From Agromyces flavus (lineage in GTDB: Bacteria; Actinomycetota; Actinomycetes; Actinomycetales; Microbacteriaceae): DNA of 64,000 nucleotides. Shown here piece by piece: positions 8,560 through 18,264 of the stretch. Every line of letters starts with the position of its first letter. The first letter of the stretch is position 1. Position numbers and translations under genes: made by a program. A model generated the notes under the pieces. That model was given only the letters and a program-made list of their open reading frames with translations, was not told the origin of the DNA and searched no databases. The DNA is taken from the NCBI RefSeq assembly GCF_900104685.1, contig NZ_LT629755.1:2790001-2854000 (forward strand). Direction: 5' to 3'.

Positions 8560-9185
8560 GAGGCGCCGCCGGCCCTCTCGGCGATCGGCGCGCAAATCCT
8601 GCGAGCACGCCGCAGTCCGTCGACGACCAGCAGCGCGACCATCCCGAGCAGTCCGGTCGAGAGCAGGCTCGGGGCGACGAACTGGGCGAGCGTCCGGATC
8701 ATCAGCTCGACCTCGCCACCGGCCGGGATCCCGAACGGGTCCTCGACCGCGATGAGCGACCAGATGAGCCCCGCACCGACCAGCGTGGCCGCGATCGCGA
8801 TCGCCCACGAGACGCCGAGGGCGATCCGGATGATCCGAGCGGCATCGCGGCGGCCCTCCACGTCGGCAGGCGACGGTGACGGCGTGATGGACGGGACCGG
8901 CTCCGACGCGTCCACCGCGAGGGGCTCGGGCTCGGCCTCCGGTCCGGGGTGAGGATCGTTCCAGGGCGCGGGCGCCGCGACGGGCCCCGACGCGGCGAGA
9001 TCGGGCACCGGGCTCGCCATGACCGGATCGGTCGGCGGATCGGCGCGATCGGCGAGCGCGGCGGGATCCTCGGGCGCAGCGGGATCGTCCGGCTCCGGGT
9101 CATCCGACTCGCCGGGCGCCCAGCCGCGCTGGTAGCGCGCGTCGTACCGCGGATCGAACTCCGGCCCCCTCGCCGCCCCCGCCAT
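8556..9185 (-). CDS. Two-TM membrane protein with acidic Pro-rich N-terminus, unknown function
   Basis: This is a 209-residue protein I do not recognise. The first 110 or so residues are rich in Pro, Asp, Glu and Ala and should be disordered. Two membrane segments follow (about residues 121-143, IALGVSWAIAIAATLVGAGLI, and 168-188). It starts 3 bp after the end of pheA on the same strand and overlaps the next small membrane gene by 4 bp, so pheA, this gene and 8218-8559 probably form one transcript. No catalytic motif is visible. Confidence 0.7.
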   Translation of the reverse strand: MAGAARGPEFDPRYDARYQRGWAPGESDDPEPDDPAAPEDPAALADRADPPTDPVMASPVPDLAASGPVAAPAPWNDPHPGPEAEPEPLAVDASEPVPSITPSPSPADVEGRRDAARIIRIALGVSWAIAIAATLVGAGLIWSLIAVEDPFGIPAGGEVELMIRTLAQFVAPSLLSTGLLGMVALLVVDGLRRARRICAPIAERAGGAS

Positions 9186-9188
9186 GGC

Positions 9189-10148
9189 TCAGTCCTCCTC
9201 GGGTTCTCCGCTCAGGATGCCGCGCAGCCAGTCGCGCGACTCGATGAAGATGTCGTCCTCGTACTTCGAGTGGTACTGCGCCTCGCGACGGTCGGCGCGC
9301 GCGTACGACCCCAGGAAGATCACCTTCGGGCTGAACCGGCGGAGGCCGAGCAGCGCGTCGGCGACGCGCTCGTCCTCGACGTGCCCCTCGAGGTCGACCA
9401 CGAAGCGGTAGCGACCCATCTCGTCGCCGATCGGCCGGGACTGCAGCAGCGACAGGTTCACGCCGCGCGTCGAGAACTGCTCGAGCATCGCGAGCAGCGA
9501 TCCGGGCTCGTCGTCGGACAGCTCGACGATGAGGCTCGTCTTGTCGGCGCCCGTGCGGCGCGCGATGCGGCGCGAGCGGCTCACGAGCACGAACCGGGTC
9601 ATCGCGTTGGGGTTGTCGCCGATGCCGTCGGCGAGCACGTCGACGTCGAGGTGGTCGACGATGCCGGGCGGGGCGACCGCCGCGTCGGCCAGGCCGTTCT
9701 CGAAGAGGGATGCCGCGGCCTGCACGTTGCTCGTCGCGGGCAGGTGCGCGTGGTCGGGCAGCGTGCGCTCGAGCCATCCGCGCGACTGCGCGTACGCCAC
9801 CGGGTGCGCATTCACGACCCGCACCTCGTCGAGCCGCGTGCCGGGCCGCGCGACGAGCACGAAGTTCACGGGCACGAGGTACTCGCCCACGATGCGCAGG
9901 CCCGGCACGGTCGCGAGTGCGTCCTGCGTGGCGGTCACGCCGCCGTCGACGGAGTTCTCGATCGCGATCATCGCCGCGACCGAGCGGCCCTCGACGACGT
10001 CGGCCAGCGCCTCGCCCACGTTGTTGACGCTCCGCCAGTGCTTGCCGGATGCCTCGGGCACCTGCTTCAGCGCGGCCTCGGTGAACGTGCCGGCCGGCCC
10101 GAGGTACGAGTAGGTCTCGTCGGGTCGTGGCGCCGCGGCATCCGTCAT
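9189..10148 (-). CDS. pheA: Prephenate dehydratase
   Basis: PheA converts prephenate to phenylpyruvate in phenylalanine synthesis. The 319-residue monofunctional form has a two-lobed dehydratase domain (YLGPAGTFTEAAL at the N-terminus, IAIENSVDGGV, and the substrate-binding TRF in AMTRFVLVS) followed by an ACT domain with the ESRP-like segment LSLLQSRPIG, which usually binds phenylalanine for feedback inhibition. No chorismate mutase domain is fused. Minus-strand TAGGCT ends 6 nt before the ATG, so the message is probably leaderless. It heads a short operon with two membrane proteins. Confidence 0.95.
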   Translation of the reverse strand: MTDAAAPRPDETYSYLGPAGTFTEAALKQVPEASGKHWRSVNNVGEALADVVEGRSVAAMIAIENSVDGGVTATQDALATVPGLRIVGEYLVPVNFVLVARPGTRLDEVRVVNAHPVAYAQSRGWLERTLPDHAHLPATSNVQAAASLFENGLADAAVAPPGIVDHLDVDVLADGIGDNPNAMTRFVLVSRSRRIARRTGADKTSLIVELSDDEPGSLLAMLEQFSTRGVNLSLLQSRPIGDEMGRYRFVVDLEGHVEDERVADALLGLRRFSPKVIFLGSYARADRREAQYHSKYEDDIFIESRDWLRGILSGEPEED

Positions 10149-10234
10149 GCCGCAAGCCTACGTTGGGAGATCGCCGTGTTTCCCGCCCCGAACGCCCCCG
10201 GGCGGGGCAGAATCGCGCCAAGGGGGTGCGCGAG

Positions 10235-11524
10235 ATGACCCGGACGATTGAGGTCGCGGCACCGCACCGATCGGTGCCCACCGACGAGGAGCGGCGCATC
10301 GCGCTGCGGCGCATGAAGCGGCTCGCACTGAGCCTGCTGATCGTGGCCGCGGGGGTGTTCGCGGTCGCCTTCCCGCTGCAGGACGACATCCCGTGGATGG
10401 GATTCGTGCGCGCCGCCGCCGAGGGCGCGATGGTCGGCGCGATCGCGGACTGGTTCGCGGTCACGGCGCTGTTCCGGCATCCGCTCGGCCTGCCGATCCC
10501 GCACACCGCGATCATCCCGCGGCGCAAGGACGAGATCGGCGCCGCGCTCGGCGCGTTCGTCGAGGACGAGTTCCTGTCCGACGCGGTGGTCGCGGGCAAG
10601 CTGCGCTCGATGGGCGTCGCGCATCGGCTCGGCGAGTGGCTGCGCGAGCCGGCCAACGCCTCGCGGGTCACGCAGGAGGTGTCGGTGGCCGGACGCGGCG
10701 TGCTCACGCTGCTCGCCGACGACGACGTGGCCGACGTGATCGAGCAGCTCGCGCGCCGGCACCTGCTCGAGCCGGAATGGGGTCCGGCGATCGGACGCGT
10801 CGGCGCGCGACTCGTCGCCGCCGACCAGCAGCGCGCGGCGGTCGACGCCGTGCTCGAGCGGGCCGAGTCGTGGCTCAGCGAGCATCCCGAGGCCTTCGGC
10901 AGCATGGTCTCGAGCCGGTTGCCGCGCTGGATGCCGGGCTTCGTGGGCGGGCTCGTCGACGACAAGGCCTACCGCGAGGTCCTCGCGTTCGCGCGGGCCG
11001 TGCGCGAGGATCCGCACCATCCGCTGCGACTCGCGATCGACCGATGGCTCGCCGAGCTCGCCGACGACCTGCAGCACGACCCGGCGATGATCGCGCGCGT
11101 CGAGCAGCTCAAGGCCGACCTCGTCGAGAGCCCGCGGCTGCGCGAGTTCGCCGGCGAGGTGTGGGGCTCGGTCAAGGTCTCGCTCGCGGCGTCCCTCGAG
11201 GACCCGTCGAGCGAGCTGCGCGCCGGGCTGCGCTCCGGCCTCATCGAGGTGGGGTCGCGGCTCGCGTCCGACGCCGAGCTGGCCGCCAAGGTCGACGTCT
11301 GGGTGACGGATGCCGCGGCCTACGTCCTGGGCAAGTACCGCCACGAGATCGCGGGCGTCATCACCGAGACCGTCGAGCGGTGGGACCCGACCGAGACCAC
11401 GGAGAAGATCGAGCTCCAAGTCGGGCGCGACCTGCAGTACATCCGCATCAACGGCACGGTCGTGGGTGCGCTCGCGGGCCTGGCGATCCACGCGATCGCG
11501 ACCGCGGTGCAGTCGCTCGCGTGA
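10235..11524 (+). CDS. DUF445 membrane-associated protein
   Basis: The 429-residue protein matches the DUF445 family: an N-terminal membrane helix ([19 protein letters not shown], about residues 30-48), the conserved [43 protein letters not shown] block, a long helical middle and a C-terminal hydrophobic segment ([17 protein letters not shown]). The function is unknown; family members are membrane-linked. The ATG at 10235 is preceded by AAGGGGG 8-9 nt upstream. It is divergent from pheA, and pgm follows 70 bp downstream. Confidence 0.85.
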   Translation: MTRTIEVAAPHRSVPTDEERRIALRRMKRLALSLLIVAAGVFAVAFPLQDDIPWMGFVRAAAEGAMVGAIADWFAVTALFRHPLGLPIPHTAIIPRRKDEIGAALGAFVEDEFLSDAVVAGKLRSMGVAHRLGEWLREPANASRVTQEVSVAGRGVLTLLADDDVADVIEQLARRHLLEPEWGPAIGRVGARLVAADQQRAAVDAVLERAESWLSEHPEAFGSMVSSRLPRWMPGFVGGLVDDKAYREVLAFARAVREDPHHPLRLAIDRWLAELADDLQHDPAMIARVEQLKADLVESPRLREFAGEVWGSVKVSLAASLEDPSSELRAGLRSGLIEVGSRLASDAELAAKVDVWVTDAAAYVLGKYRHEIAGVITETVERWDPTETTEKIELQVGRDLQYIRINGTVVGALAGLAIHAIATAVQSLA

Positions 11525-11594
11525 CCGCGACGCCGCGCCGCGGGCAGCCTCGCAAGGGGTGTCGCCGATGGAACCGGAGGGGCAGACTGGGGGC

Positions 11595-13226
11595 ATGCAC
11601 GAGCGAGCGGGCACCCCGGCGACCGAATCCGACCTGATCGACGTGGAGGCCCTGCTCAGGGCGTACTACGACCTGCACCCGGATGTCTCGATCCCCGAGC
11701 AGCGCGTCGTGTTCGGCACTTCGGGGCACCGCGGTTCGAGTCTCAACACCGCGTTCAACGAGGACCACATCCTCGCCATCACGCAGGCGATCGTCGACTA
11801 CCGCAACAGCCAGGGCATCACCGGACCCCTGTTCATCGGCGCCGACACGCACGCGCTGAGCGGTCCGGCGCAGACGACGGCGCTCGACGTGCTCGTGGCG
11901 AACGGCGTGCGCGTGCTCGCCGACGAGTACGACGACTACGTGCCGACGCCGGCGCTCAGCCACGCCATCCTCACATGGAACAACGATCCGGCTTCCCGCG
12001 CCGAGGGCGAGGCCGACGGCATCGTCATCACGCCGAGCCACAATCCCCCGCAGGACGGCGGCTTCAAGTACAACCCGCCGCACGGCGGCCCCGCCGACTC
12101 CGACGCGACGAGCTGGATCGCGAACCGCGCCAACGAGCTCATCGCCGACGGCCTGCGCGGCGTGAACCAGGCCGAGCCCTCCGCGGTCGAGACGTACGAC
12201 TTCCGCGGCCGGTACGTCGACGACCTCGCGAGCATCATCGACTTCGACGCGATCAAGGCCAGCGGCATCCGCATCGGCGCCGACCCGCTCGGCGGCGCGT
12301 CGGTCGGCTACTGGGGCGCCATCCGCGACCGCTACGGCATCGACCTCGAGGTCGTGAACGAGAAGGTCGACACGCGCTGGGCGTTCATGACGCTCGACTG
12401 GGACGGCAAGATCCGGATGGATCCGTCGAGCCCGAACGCGATGGCCTCGGTGCTCGCCAACCGCGACCGGTTCGACATCCTCACGGGCAACGACGCCGAC
12501 GCCGACCGGCACGGCATCGTGACGCCCGACGCCGGGCTCATGAACCCCAACCACTACCTCGCGGTGGCGATCGAGTACCTCTACACGCACCGGCCCGACT
12601 GGCCGGCCGATGCGGCGATCGGCAAGACGCTCGTGTCGAGCTCGATGATCGACCGCGTCGCCGAGTCGCTCGGCCGCACGCTCGTCGAGGTGCCGGTCGG
12701 CTTCAAGTGGTTCGTTCCCGGCCTCATCGACGGCTCGGTCGCCTTCGGCGGCGAGGAGAGCGCCGGCGCGTCCTTCCTCCGCAAGGACGGCACGGTGTGG
12801 ACCACCGACAAGGACGGCATCCTGCTGTGCCTGCTCGCATCCGAGATCCGCGCGGTGACCGGCAAGAGCCCGTCGCAGCTGTACGCCGAGCTCGTCGAGC
12901 GGTTCGGCGACCCCGCCTACGAGCGCACGGATGCCGCGGCATCCGCTGCCCAGAAGGCCGCGCTCGGCAAGCTCGATGGCGACGCCATCTCGGCGACCGA
13001 GCTGGCGGGCGACCCCATCGTCGCGAAGCTCTCGTCGGCGCCCGGCAACGGCGCGTCGGTCGGAGGCGTCAAGGTGGCGACCGAGAACGCCTGGTTCGCG
13101 GCGCGTCCGAGCGGCACCGAGGACGTGTACAAGATCTACGCCGAGTCGTTCAAGGGTCCCCAGCACCTCGCCGAGGTGCAGGCCGAGGCCAAGCGGATCG
13201 TCGACGCGGCGCTCGCCTCGGGGTAG
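11595..13226 (+). CDS. pgm: Phosphoglucomutase (alpha-D-glucose phosphate-specific)
   Basis: Pgm interconverts glucose 1-phosphate and glucose 6-phosphate, feeding nucleotide-sugar and glycogen synthesis. At 543 residues it matches the E. coli Pgm type in length and order: FGTSGHRGS near the N-terminus, the phosphoserine loop [17 protein letters not shown], the metal loop [11 protein letters not shown], the sugar-binding GGEESAGAS and the phosphate-binding [13 protein letters not shown]. The start MHERAGTP aligns with the family; CAGACT lies 6 nt upstream, fitting a leaderless start. An ATG at 11568 with AAGGGG upstream is an alternative. It ends base-to-base against the convergent GT1 gene. 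Confidence 0.95.
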   Translation: MHERAGTPATESDLIDVEALLRAYYDLHPDVSIPEQRVVFGTSGHRGSSLNTAFNEDHILAITQAIVDYRNSQGITGPLFIGADTHALSGPAQTTALDVLVANGVRVLADEYDDYVPTPALSHAILTWNNDPASRAEGEADGIVITPSHNPPQDGGFKYNPPHGGPADSDATSWIANRANELIADGLRGVNQAEPSAVETYDFRGRYVDDLASIIDFDAIKASGIRIGADPLGGASVGYWGAIRDRYGIDLEVVNEKVDTRWAFMTLDWDGKIRMDPSSPNAMASVLANRDRFDILTGNDADADRHGIVTPDAGLMNPNHYLAVAIEYLYTHRPDWPADAAIGKTLVSSSMIDRVAESLGRTLVEVPVGFKWFVPGLIDGSVAFGGEESAGASFLRKDGTVWTTDKDGILLCLLASEIRAVTGKSPSQLYAELVERFGDPAYERTDAAASAAQKAALGKLDGDAISATELAGDPIVAKLSSAPGNGASVGGVKVATENAWFAARPSGTEDVYKIYAESFKGPQHLAEVQAEAKRIVDAALASG

Positions 13227-14546
13227 TCAGCTCGCGCGCTCGAGGCCGAGCGTGTCGTCGAGGGCATCGAGCGCGACGTCGGGCCCCGGGCGTACGGCCT
13301 GGGCCGCCGCCAGCTCCTCGAGCCGTGCGCGCGGTTCGGGGCCCAGGTCGAGTGCGTGCCGCAGCGCTCGTGCGAGCTCGTCGGCCGTGGCCGCGTTCGG
13401 GTCGAGCGCGGTACCGAACCCGCTCCGCTCGAGCGCGGCAGCGCCGGCGAACTGGTCCGTCGAGAACGGGAGCACCACGAGCGGGACCCCGCAGCCCAGC
13501 GCCTCGGTCACCGAGTTGTTGCCGCCGTGCGTCACGGCGACCGACGCGGCCCGCAGCAGTCGCACCTGCGGCAGGTACGGCCGTACGAGCCAATCGGCCG
13601 GGAGGTCGCCGAGCTCGCGCGGATCCGCCGAACCGGTCGCGACCGCGGCCCTGAGGCCGACCGACCGGAGCGCGTCGGCGACGCGACGGAGCACGTCGCC
13701 GCGCACGGAGAGGAAGCTGCCGAAGCTGACGTAGGCGAAGCGGCCCGCTTCCTCGACCCACTCGCCGACCTCGCGATCCTCGGATTCGTCGCGGAGCGCC
13801 GAGCCGAGGAAGCGGTGCGGCGGGAGCAGCGCACGCCGGGCATCGTCGACGAGTTCCGACGGCGAGTTGTAGAGCACGAGCGGCCCATGCTCCGCGAACG
13901 CGTCCTCGGTCGCCGGGAACGACGGATCCAGCTCGTGCGCCGCCCGGTTCCACTCCTCGGCGAAGCGCTCGGACACCCGCTCGCAGAGCGCCCGCAACGC
14001 CGCCAGGTCGTCGGGATCCGGACTGAACGCCGCCGGCCAATCCGGAGGGAACCCGTACACCTCGTCGCCGACCGGCAGCGCACTCGGATGTCCCAGCACC
14101 ACGTCGCCGTACGGGACGCCGGCCGTCGCGAGCCCGAGCCGTGCGCTGAACGCGAGGTGGTCGACCAGCACCGCGTCCGGATCGACCTCCTCGACGATCC
14201 GCTGGGTGGCCCGCGCCGACTCGACCGGCTGCCACATGAGGTCGGTCAGCCGCTCGGACGCCTGGTACCGCAGCGTCGCGACGGCGCCCTCGCGCGTCGC
14301 CGCGAAGAACCCGCGGAGCGACGCACCCTCGTCGACAGGCTGCGCGTCGGCCGTGATCACGCCGGGGTTCGATCCGCGTCCGAGGCGCAGGTCGCGCCGC
14401 TCGAGGCCGAACGCGTCGGCGATCCCCGCGGTGGCGGGACCCGATGCGACCACCACGCGCTCGCCGCGGTCGCGCCATGCCGTCGCGAGCGTGGCCAGCG
14501 GCAGCAGGTGCGACGCGTAGTCGGGGCTGATGACGAGGAGCGTCAT
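13227..14546 (-). CDS. GT1-type (MGT/UGT-like) glycosyltransferase
   Basis: This is a 439-residue GT-B fold transferase of the macrolide/UDP-glycosyltransferase type. The acceptor half starts LLVISPDYASHLLPLATLA; the donor half has FAYVSFGSFLSV and the nucleotide-sugar signature THGGNNSVTEALGCGVPLVVLPFSTDQ near residues 340-370. Members glycosylate small lipophilic acceptors. Its ATG overlaps the stop of the HEAT-GT4 gene (ATGA at 14543-14546), so the two are co-translated and probably act on one product. Donor and acceptor are unknown. Confidence 0.85.
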   Translation of the reverse strand: MTLLVISPDYASHLLPLATLATAWRDRGERVVVASGPATAGIADAFGLERRDLRLGRGSNPGVITADAQPVDEGASLRGFFAATREGAVATLRYQASERLTDLMWQPVESARATQRIVEEVDPDAVLVDHLAFSARLGLATAGVPYGDVVLGHPSALPVGDEVYGFPPDWPAAFSPDPDDLAALRALCERVSERFAEEWNRAAHELDPSFPATEDAFAEHGPLVLYNSPSELVDDARRALLPPHRFLGSALRDESEDREVGEWVEEAGRFAYVSFGSFLSVRGDVLRRVADALRSVGLRAAVATGSADPRELGDLPADWLVRPYLPQVRLLRAASVAVTHGGNNSVTEALGCGVPLVVLPFSTDQFAGAAALERSGFGTALDPNAATADELARALRHALDLGPEPRARLEELAAAQAVRPGPDVALDALDDTLGLERAS

Positions 14547-16705
14547 GACGCCGCCCTGTGGCCGGCCCGCAGCAGCTCGGCCTCGTCGCGCGCGACGCCC
14601 CGGTAGACCTCGGCGAGCGTGCGCGCCATCCGCTGGATCGTGAAGTGCTCGCGGACCATCGCGCGCGAACGCTCGGCCCGCTCCTCGTCGCGCTCGGCCG
14701 CGGCCGTGGCGACCGCGACCTCGAGCGCATCGGCCAGGCGGGCGGGATCCCAGGTCGCCGTGAGCAGGCCGGTGTCGCCGTCGGCGACGTAGGTCGCCGG
14801 TCCGCCGCCGTCGGGCGCGACCACGAACAGTCCGACGGCCATCGCCTCGAGCAGGGCCAGGCCGAACTCCTCCTTGAGGCTCGCGCACGCGTAGACGCCG
14901 CGCGGGGCGGCGAGCCCTGGCACGCCGACGCGAGCCGCGGCCAGCCAGCGCGCCGTCACGTCGTTCGGCCGATGGCCGGCGAGCACCAGGCCCGCCGCCG
15001 TCCGCTCGGCGGGTGGGACGATCGCGTCGATGCGATCGAGCTGCTCGCGTTCGTCGGCGGAGGGGCGCTCGAGATCGCCGCCGATGAGGAGCAGGTTCGC
15101 ACGGTCGGCGAGCGGCCCCGTCGCCCACGCGTCGACGAGCGCCGCCATGCCCTTGACGCGGTGCAGGCGGCCGGCGGTCACGATGAGCGGCAGCCTGCGA
15201 CGCTCGGGTGCAAGTGATTCGAGCAGGCCGCGGAGCTCGCCGAGGGCGGGGCCCGCCTCGGCGCCGGATGCGTGCGCGGACGCCTCGTCGAGCGCCGCGT
15301 CCCCGGTCACGAGGTCCACGCCCTCGGGCACGATGGTGTGCCGCTCGCGGTGCGCCTCGAGGTCGATGCCGATCAGGCGCTGCAGGTCCTCGCGGAGGCG
15401 CGGGCGCGGGAACACCACGGTGTGCGCGGAGTTCGCCGCGAGACGCTGGACGAGCCGGGCGCGGAACCAGAAGTGCTCGGCGGAATCCACGTCGCCGTAG
15501 TCCTCGCGCGTGAGCCGACCCGATCGGTCGAGTGAGTCGATGACGCCGTGCGGATCGGGCGCCACGCTGAAGACGACGGGGATGCCGAGCTCGCGAGCCA
15601 CCTCCGACGCCGCGAGGCTGCCGACGTCGGCCATCCGCAGGTGCAGCAGGTCGACGCCGCCGGCAGCGCGCAGGGCCCGCCGGATGCCGCGCCGCGCCGC
15701 CACTCGCCACGGCCAGGCCTGGACCGCGGGCACCGGCTCGGTCGGCATCGGGACGCGGGCGTACACGTGCCCGGCCTCGCCGGCGTCCGCCTCGAGGGCG
15801 AGCGCGTCGGCCGCCGCATCGGCCGCCGATCCGCGCGACAGCGTGAGGACCCGGTCGATGCCCCCCGCCTCAGCGGTGAGGGCGTCGCCGAGGCGGACGA
15901 GCAGGGTCGCAATGCCGCCGTTGTCGCCCGCGCCGGCCGCGCTCAGGCCGGGATCGATGTCGGCATGCAGGAAGAGCTGGGCGATCGTGCACTCGCCGGC
16001 GTGACGCCGGAAGCGGCCGTCGGCCGCGGAGCGGTCGATGAGCGCGAGCCGGGCGACCTCGGCGAGCGATCCCTCGCAACCGGCCAGGTGGTGCAGGATG
16101 TCGCTCGCCGCCCCGTCGGCCGAGCGGTCGCCGAGGGCCGCGACCGCGGCACCCCGCACGATGTCGGGCTCGTGTTCCTCTGCAGCCAGCCGCACGAGGG
16201 ACCCGTCGGCGAGGCGGTCGCGCACGAGGCCCAGGGTCTCGACCAGGCGCGCCCGTGCCTCGGGCTCCGCGATCCCGAGCAGCGCGCCCTCGAGGCCCGG
16301 CACGAGCGCCTCGGGAACCGCATCGGCCCACTGCTCCAGCGCGCGTTGCGCGAGCATGCCCGAGAAGCCGCCGGCCGCGACCATCCCGAGCAGTCGGCCG
16401 ATCGCGTCGAACCGGGGCAGCCCCGATCCGAGCGCCCACGCGGTGTGCTCGCGCACGAAGGGCCGCGGGTCGGAGAGCAGGCTCGCGAGCTGACGCCCGG
16501 CATCGCGATCGATGACCCCGCCGAGTGCGTGCACCCCGGCGATCGCCACGAGTTGATCCTCGCCGTGGATGGCATCCGCGAGCACCCGGATGGTGCGGAC
16601 CCCCGGGTCGCGTGCGGCCTCGAACGCGAGGTCGTCGGACAGGCGCATGGCGTCGATCAGCGACGGTGCGCGCCGTACGGCATCGAGCGCGGTCTGGACT
16701 CCCAT
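14543..16705 (-). CDS. HEAT-repeat / GT4 glycosyltransferase fusion
   Basis: The 720-residue protein has two parts. Residues 1 to about 230 are alpha-helical HEAT-like repeats (IAGVHALGGVIDRDAG, FVREHTAWALGSG, ALEQWADAVPEAL, IVRGAAVAALGDRS). From about 240 it is a GT-B transferase: GDNGGIATLLVRLGDAL resembles the N-terminus of sucrose-synthase/GT4 enzymes, IVTAGRLHRVKGM opens the donor domain and KEEFGLALLEAMAVG holds the E-x7-E signature of GT4. It is probably soluble, since no signal or membrane segment is seen. It is first in a two-gene operon with a GT1 enzyme. The fusion is uncommon as far as I know, and its product is unknown. Confidence 0.82.
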   Translation of the reverse strand: MGVQTALDAVRRAPSLIDAMRLSDDLAFEAARDPGVRTIRVLADAIHGEDQLVAIAGVHALGGVIDRDAGRQLASLLSDPRPFVREHTAWALGSGLPRFDAIGRLLGMVAAGGFSGMLAQRALEQWADAVPEALVPGLEGALLGIAEPEARARLVETLGLVRDRLADGSLVRLAAEEHEPDIVRGAAVAALGDRSADGAASDILHHLAGCEGSLAEVARLALIDRSAADGRFRRHAGECTIAQLFLHADIDPGLSAAGAGDNGGIATLLVRLGDALTAEAGGIDRVLTLSRGSAADAAADALALEADAGEAGHVYARVPMPTEPVPAVQAWPWRVAARRGIRRALRAAGGVDLLHLRMADVGSLAASEVARELGIPVVFSVAPDPHGVIDSLDRSGRLTREDYGDVDSAEHFWFRARLVQRLAANSAHTVVFPRPRLREDLQRLIGIDLEAHRERHTIVPEGVDLVTGDAALDEASAHASGAEAGPALGELRGLLESLAPERRRLPLIVTAGRLHRVKGMAALVDAWATGPLADRANLLLIGGDLERPSADEREQLDRIDAIVPPAERTAAGLVLAGHRPNDVTARWLAAARVGVPGLAAPRGVYACASLKEEFGLALLEAMAVGLFVVAPDGGGPATYVADGDTGLLTATWDPARLADALEVAVATAAAERDEERAERSRAMVREHFTIQRMARTLAEVYRGVARDEAELLRAGHRAAS

Positions 16706-16837
16706 GTCGACCCCCGGTTCCCAGCCTCGACCGGCGACCTCCGAAGGCGACCGCCGGCTCGGCGCTCAGGCTACTGGGGAAGGTTGGGCGTTTCTCCCGG
16801 CTCGGTGACAGTTCGCTGGGAGTCGCTCGTCAGGGGA

Positions 16838-18133
16838 TCAGCCGAGCGCGAAGTAGGACACCGAGCCGCCGCCGTTGGCGAGGGCCTGGTCGACGTCCCA
16901 GTAGTCGGCGTCCTTCGTGTGGCCGCCGACCCAGACCTTGGTGCCGTTGTCGGTGTGCTCGACCCGGGTCACGATCGCGGTGTGGTCGCGGTCTCCCGAG
17001 CCGTCCCAGTCGAACTGGGCGATGTCGCCGACCTTGACCTGGTCGCGCTGCGCGTCGGTGAGCGCGGTCGCGCGACCCGGCTGCGTGAGCAGGTAGTCGC
17101 GGAGCGCCGTCGAGCTCGACCATGCCGGCGACATCTGGCGGGTGCCGGCGTCGTAGTACCACGCGCCGTCCATCGCCCAGCCGCGCGCCACGAGCGACTG
17201 GCTCGCGAAGTTGGCGCAGTCGACGCCGCTCAGCACGGGGTACTGGGCCGAGTTGTACGACGACCAGTGGGCGAGCACGTATGCGAGCTGCGCGTCGATG
17301 CCGGGGTCGTTCGTGTAGGTGATCGTGAGCGGCTCGCTCGTCGCGGTCGGTGCGGCATCGGCGTTCTCGGCGTCCGCATCGGCGACCGGGCCGATGAGGT
17401 CGGCGGCCGCGGCGGCCGGACTGGACGGAGCGGCCGGCGTCTCGACGTCGATCGGCGTGCCGGCGGCATCCGTCAGCTCGATCTCGGCCTCGCCGCGGAA
17501 GGCGTCGTCGACCGCGGGCACCGCGAAGGTGATCGCGACGGGGGTCTCGGCGACGATCCGGGCGGGTGCGCCCGCGACGGTGACGGCCGCGACCTCGTCG
17601 AGGTTGCGTCCCTCGACCGTGACCTGGGTGCCGCCGGTGAACGGCGCCTCCTCCGCCGAGAGGCCGCCGGTCACGACCGGGCGGGCCGCGTCGACCTGCG
17701 ACACGAGCTCATCGGATGCTGCTGCGGCACCCGACGCCGCGGCGTCGATGGCCGCCTCGCGGTCGGCGCCGGCCGCGAGGGCAGGTCCCTGGTCGACGCC
17801 CGTGACCGCGATCGTCGTGACGAGCGCTCCGCCGAGGAGGGCGGACGCGCCGCCGAGCAGGAGCGCGCGCCGCACGCCGCTCGAGGGACGCCGGTTCCAG
17901 ATCCGGTCGGCCCGGTGGCGGGGATGACCGGGTGCCGGGGCCGGCACCGTCGCGAGGGCCTGACGACGCGCCGTGGGGTCGGCGGTGTCGGGGGCCGCAT
18001 CGGGCCGGGCGAGGTCGAACGCCTGTGCGGACGCGGGGTCGGGTGCGCGGTAGGTCGAACGTCGGAAAGCGGGCAGGAAGGAGTTCTTGGTGTTCTCGGG
18101 CACGATGAAGGAGGGGGGATCCGTTGTCGGCAT
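16838..18133 (-). CDS. Membrane-anchored Amidase_6 protein with IPT/TIG-like domain
   Basis: The 431-residue protein has a long cytoplasmic N-terminus (about 85 residues), one membrane segment (ALLLGGASALLGGALVTTIAV), an immunoglobulin-like IPT/TIG segment (FTGGTQVTVEGRNLDEVAAVTV, about residues 165-240), a linker and a C-terminal Amidase_6 domain. That domain shows DCANFASQSLVARGW (probable catalytic Cys) and DWDGSGDRDHTAIVTR (probable catalytic His), then VGGHTKDADY. This fold is CHAP/NlpC-like and may cleave peptide bonds in the wall. It is paralogous to the lipoprotein at 20385-21095. The start at 18133 is the longest ATG; the true start may be further in. Confidence 0.78.
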   Translation of the reverse strand: MPTTDPPSFIVPENTKNSFLPAFRRSTYRAPDPASAQAFDLARPDAAPDTADPTARRQALATVPAPAPGHPRHRADRIWNRRPSSGVRRALLLGGASALLGGALVTTIAVTGVDQGPALAAGADREAAIDAAASGAAAASDELVSQVDAARPVVTGGLSAEEAPFTGGTQVTVEGRNLDEVAAVTVAGAPARIVAETPVAITFAVPAVDDAFRGEAEIELTDAAGTPIDVETPAAPSSPAAAAADLIGPVADADAENADAAPTATSEPLTITYTNDPGIDAQLAYVLAHWSSYNSAQYPVLSGVDCANFASQSLVARGWAMDGAWYYDAGTRQMSPAWSSSTALRDYLLTQPGRATALTDAQRDQVKVGDIAQFDWDGSGDRDHTAIVTRVEHTDNGTKVWVGGHTKDADYWDVDQALANGGGSVSYFALG

Positions 18134-18264
18134 TCAGGGGGACACGAGAGTCCAGCACGCGTCCTTGTGAGGATCCCTCGTGTGGGCTGGGAGGAACGTG
18201 GGCGCGCTCTCACCGGACGCCGGGAGCCGCCGCGAGCCTCGGCGGCCGATCGGACGCCGGGTGG

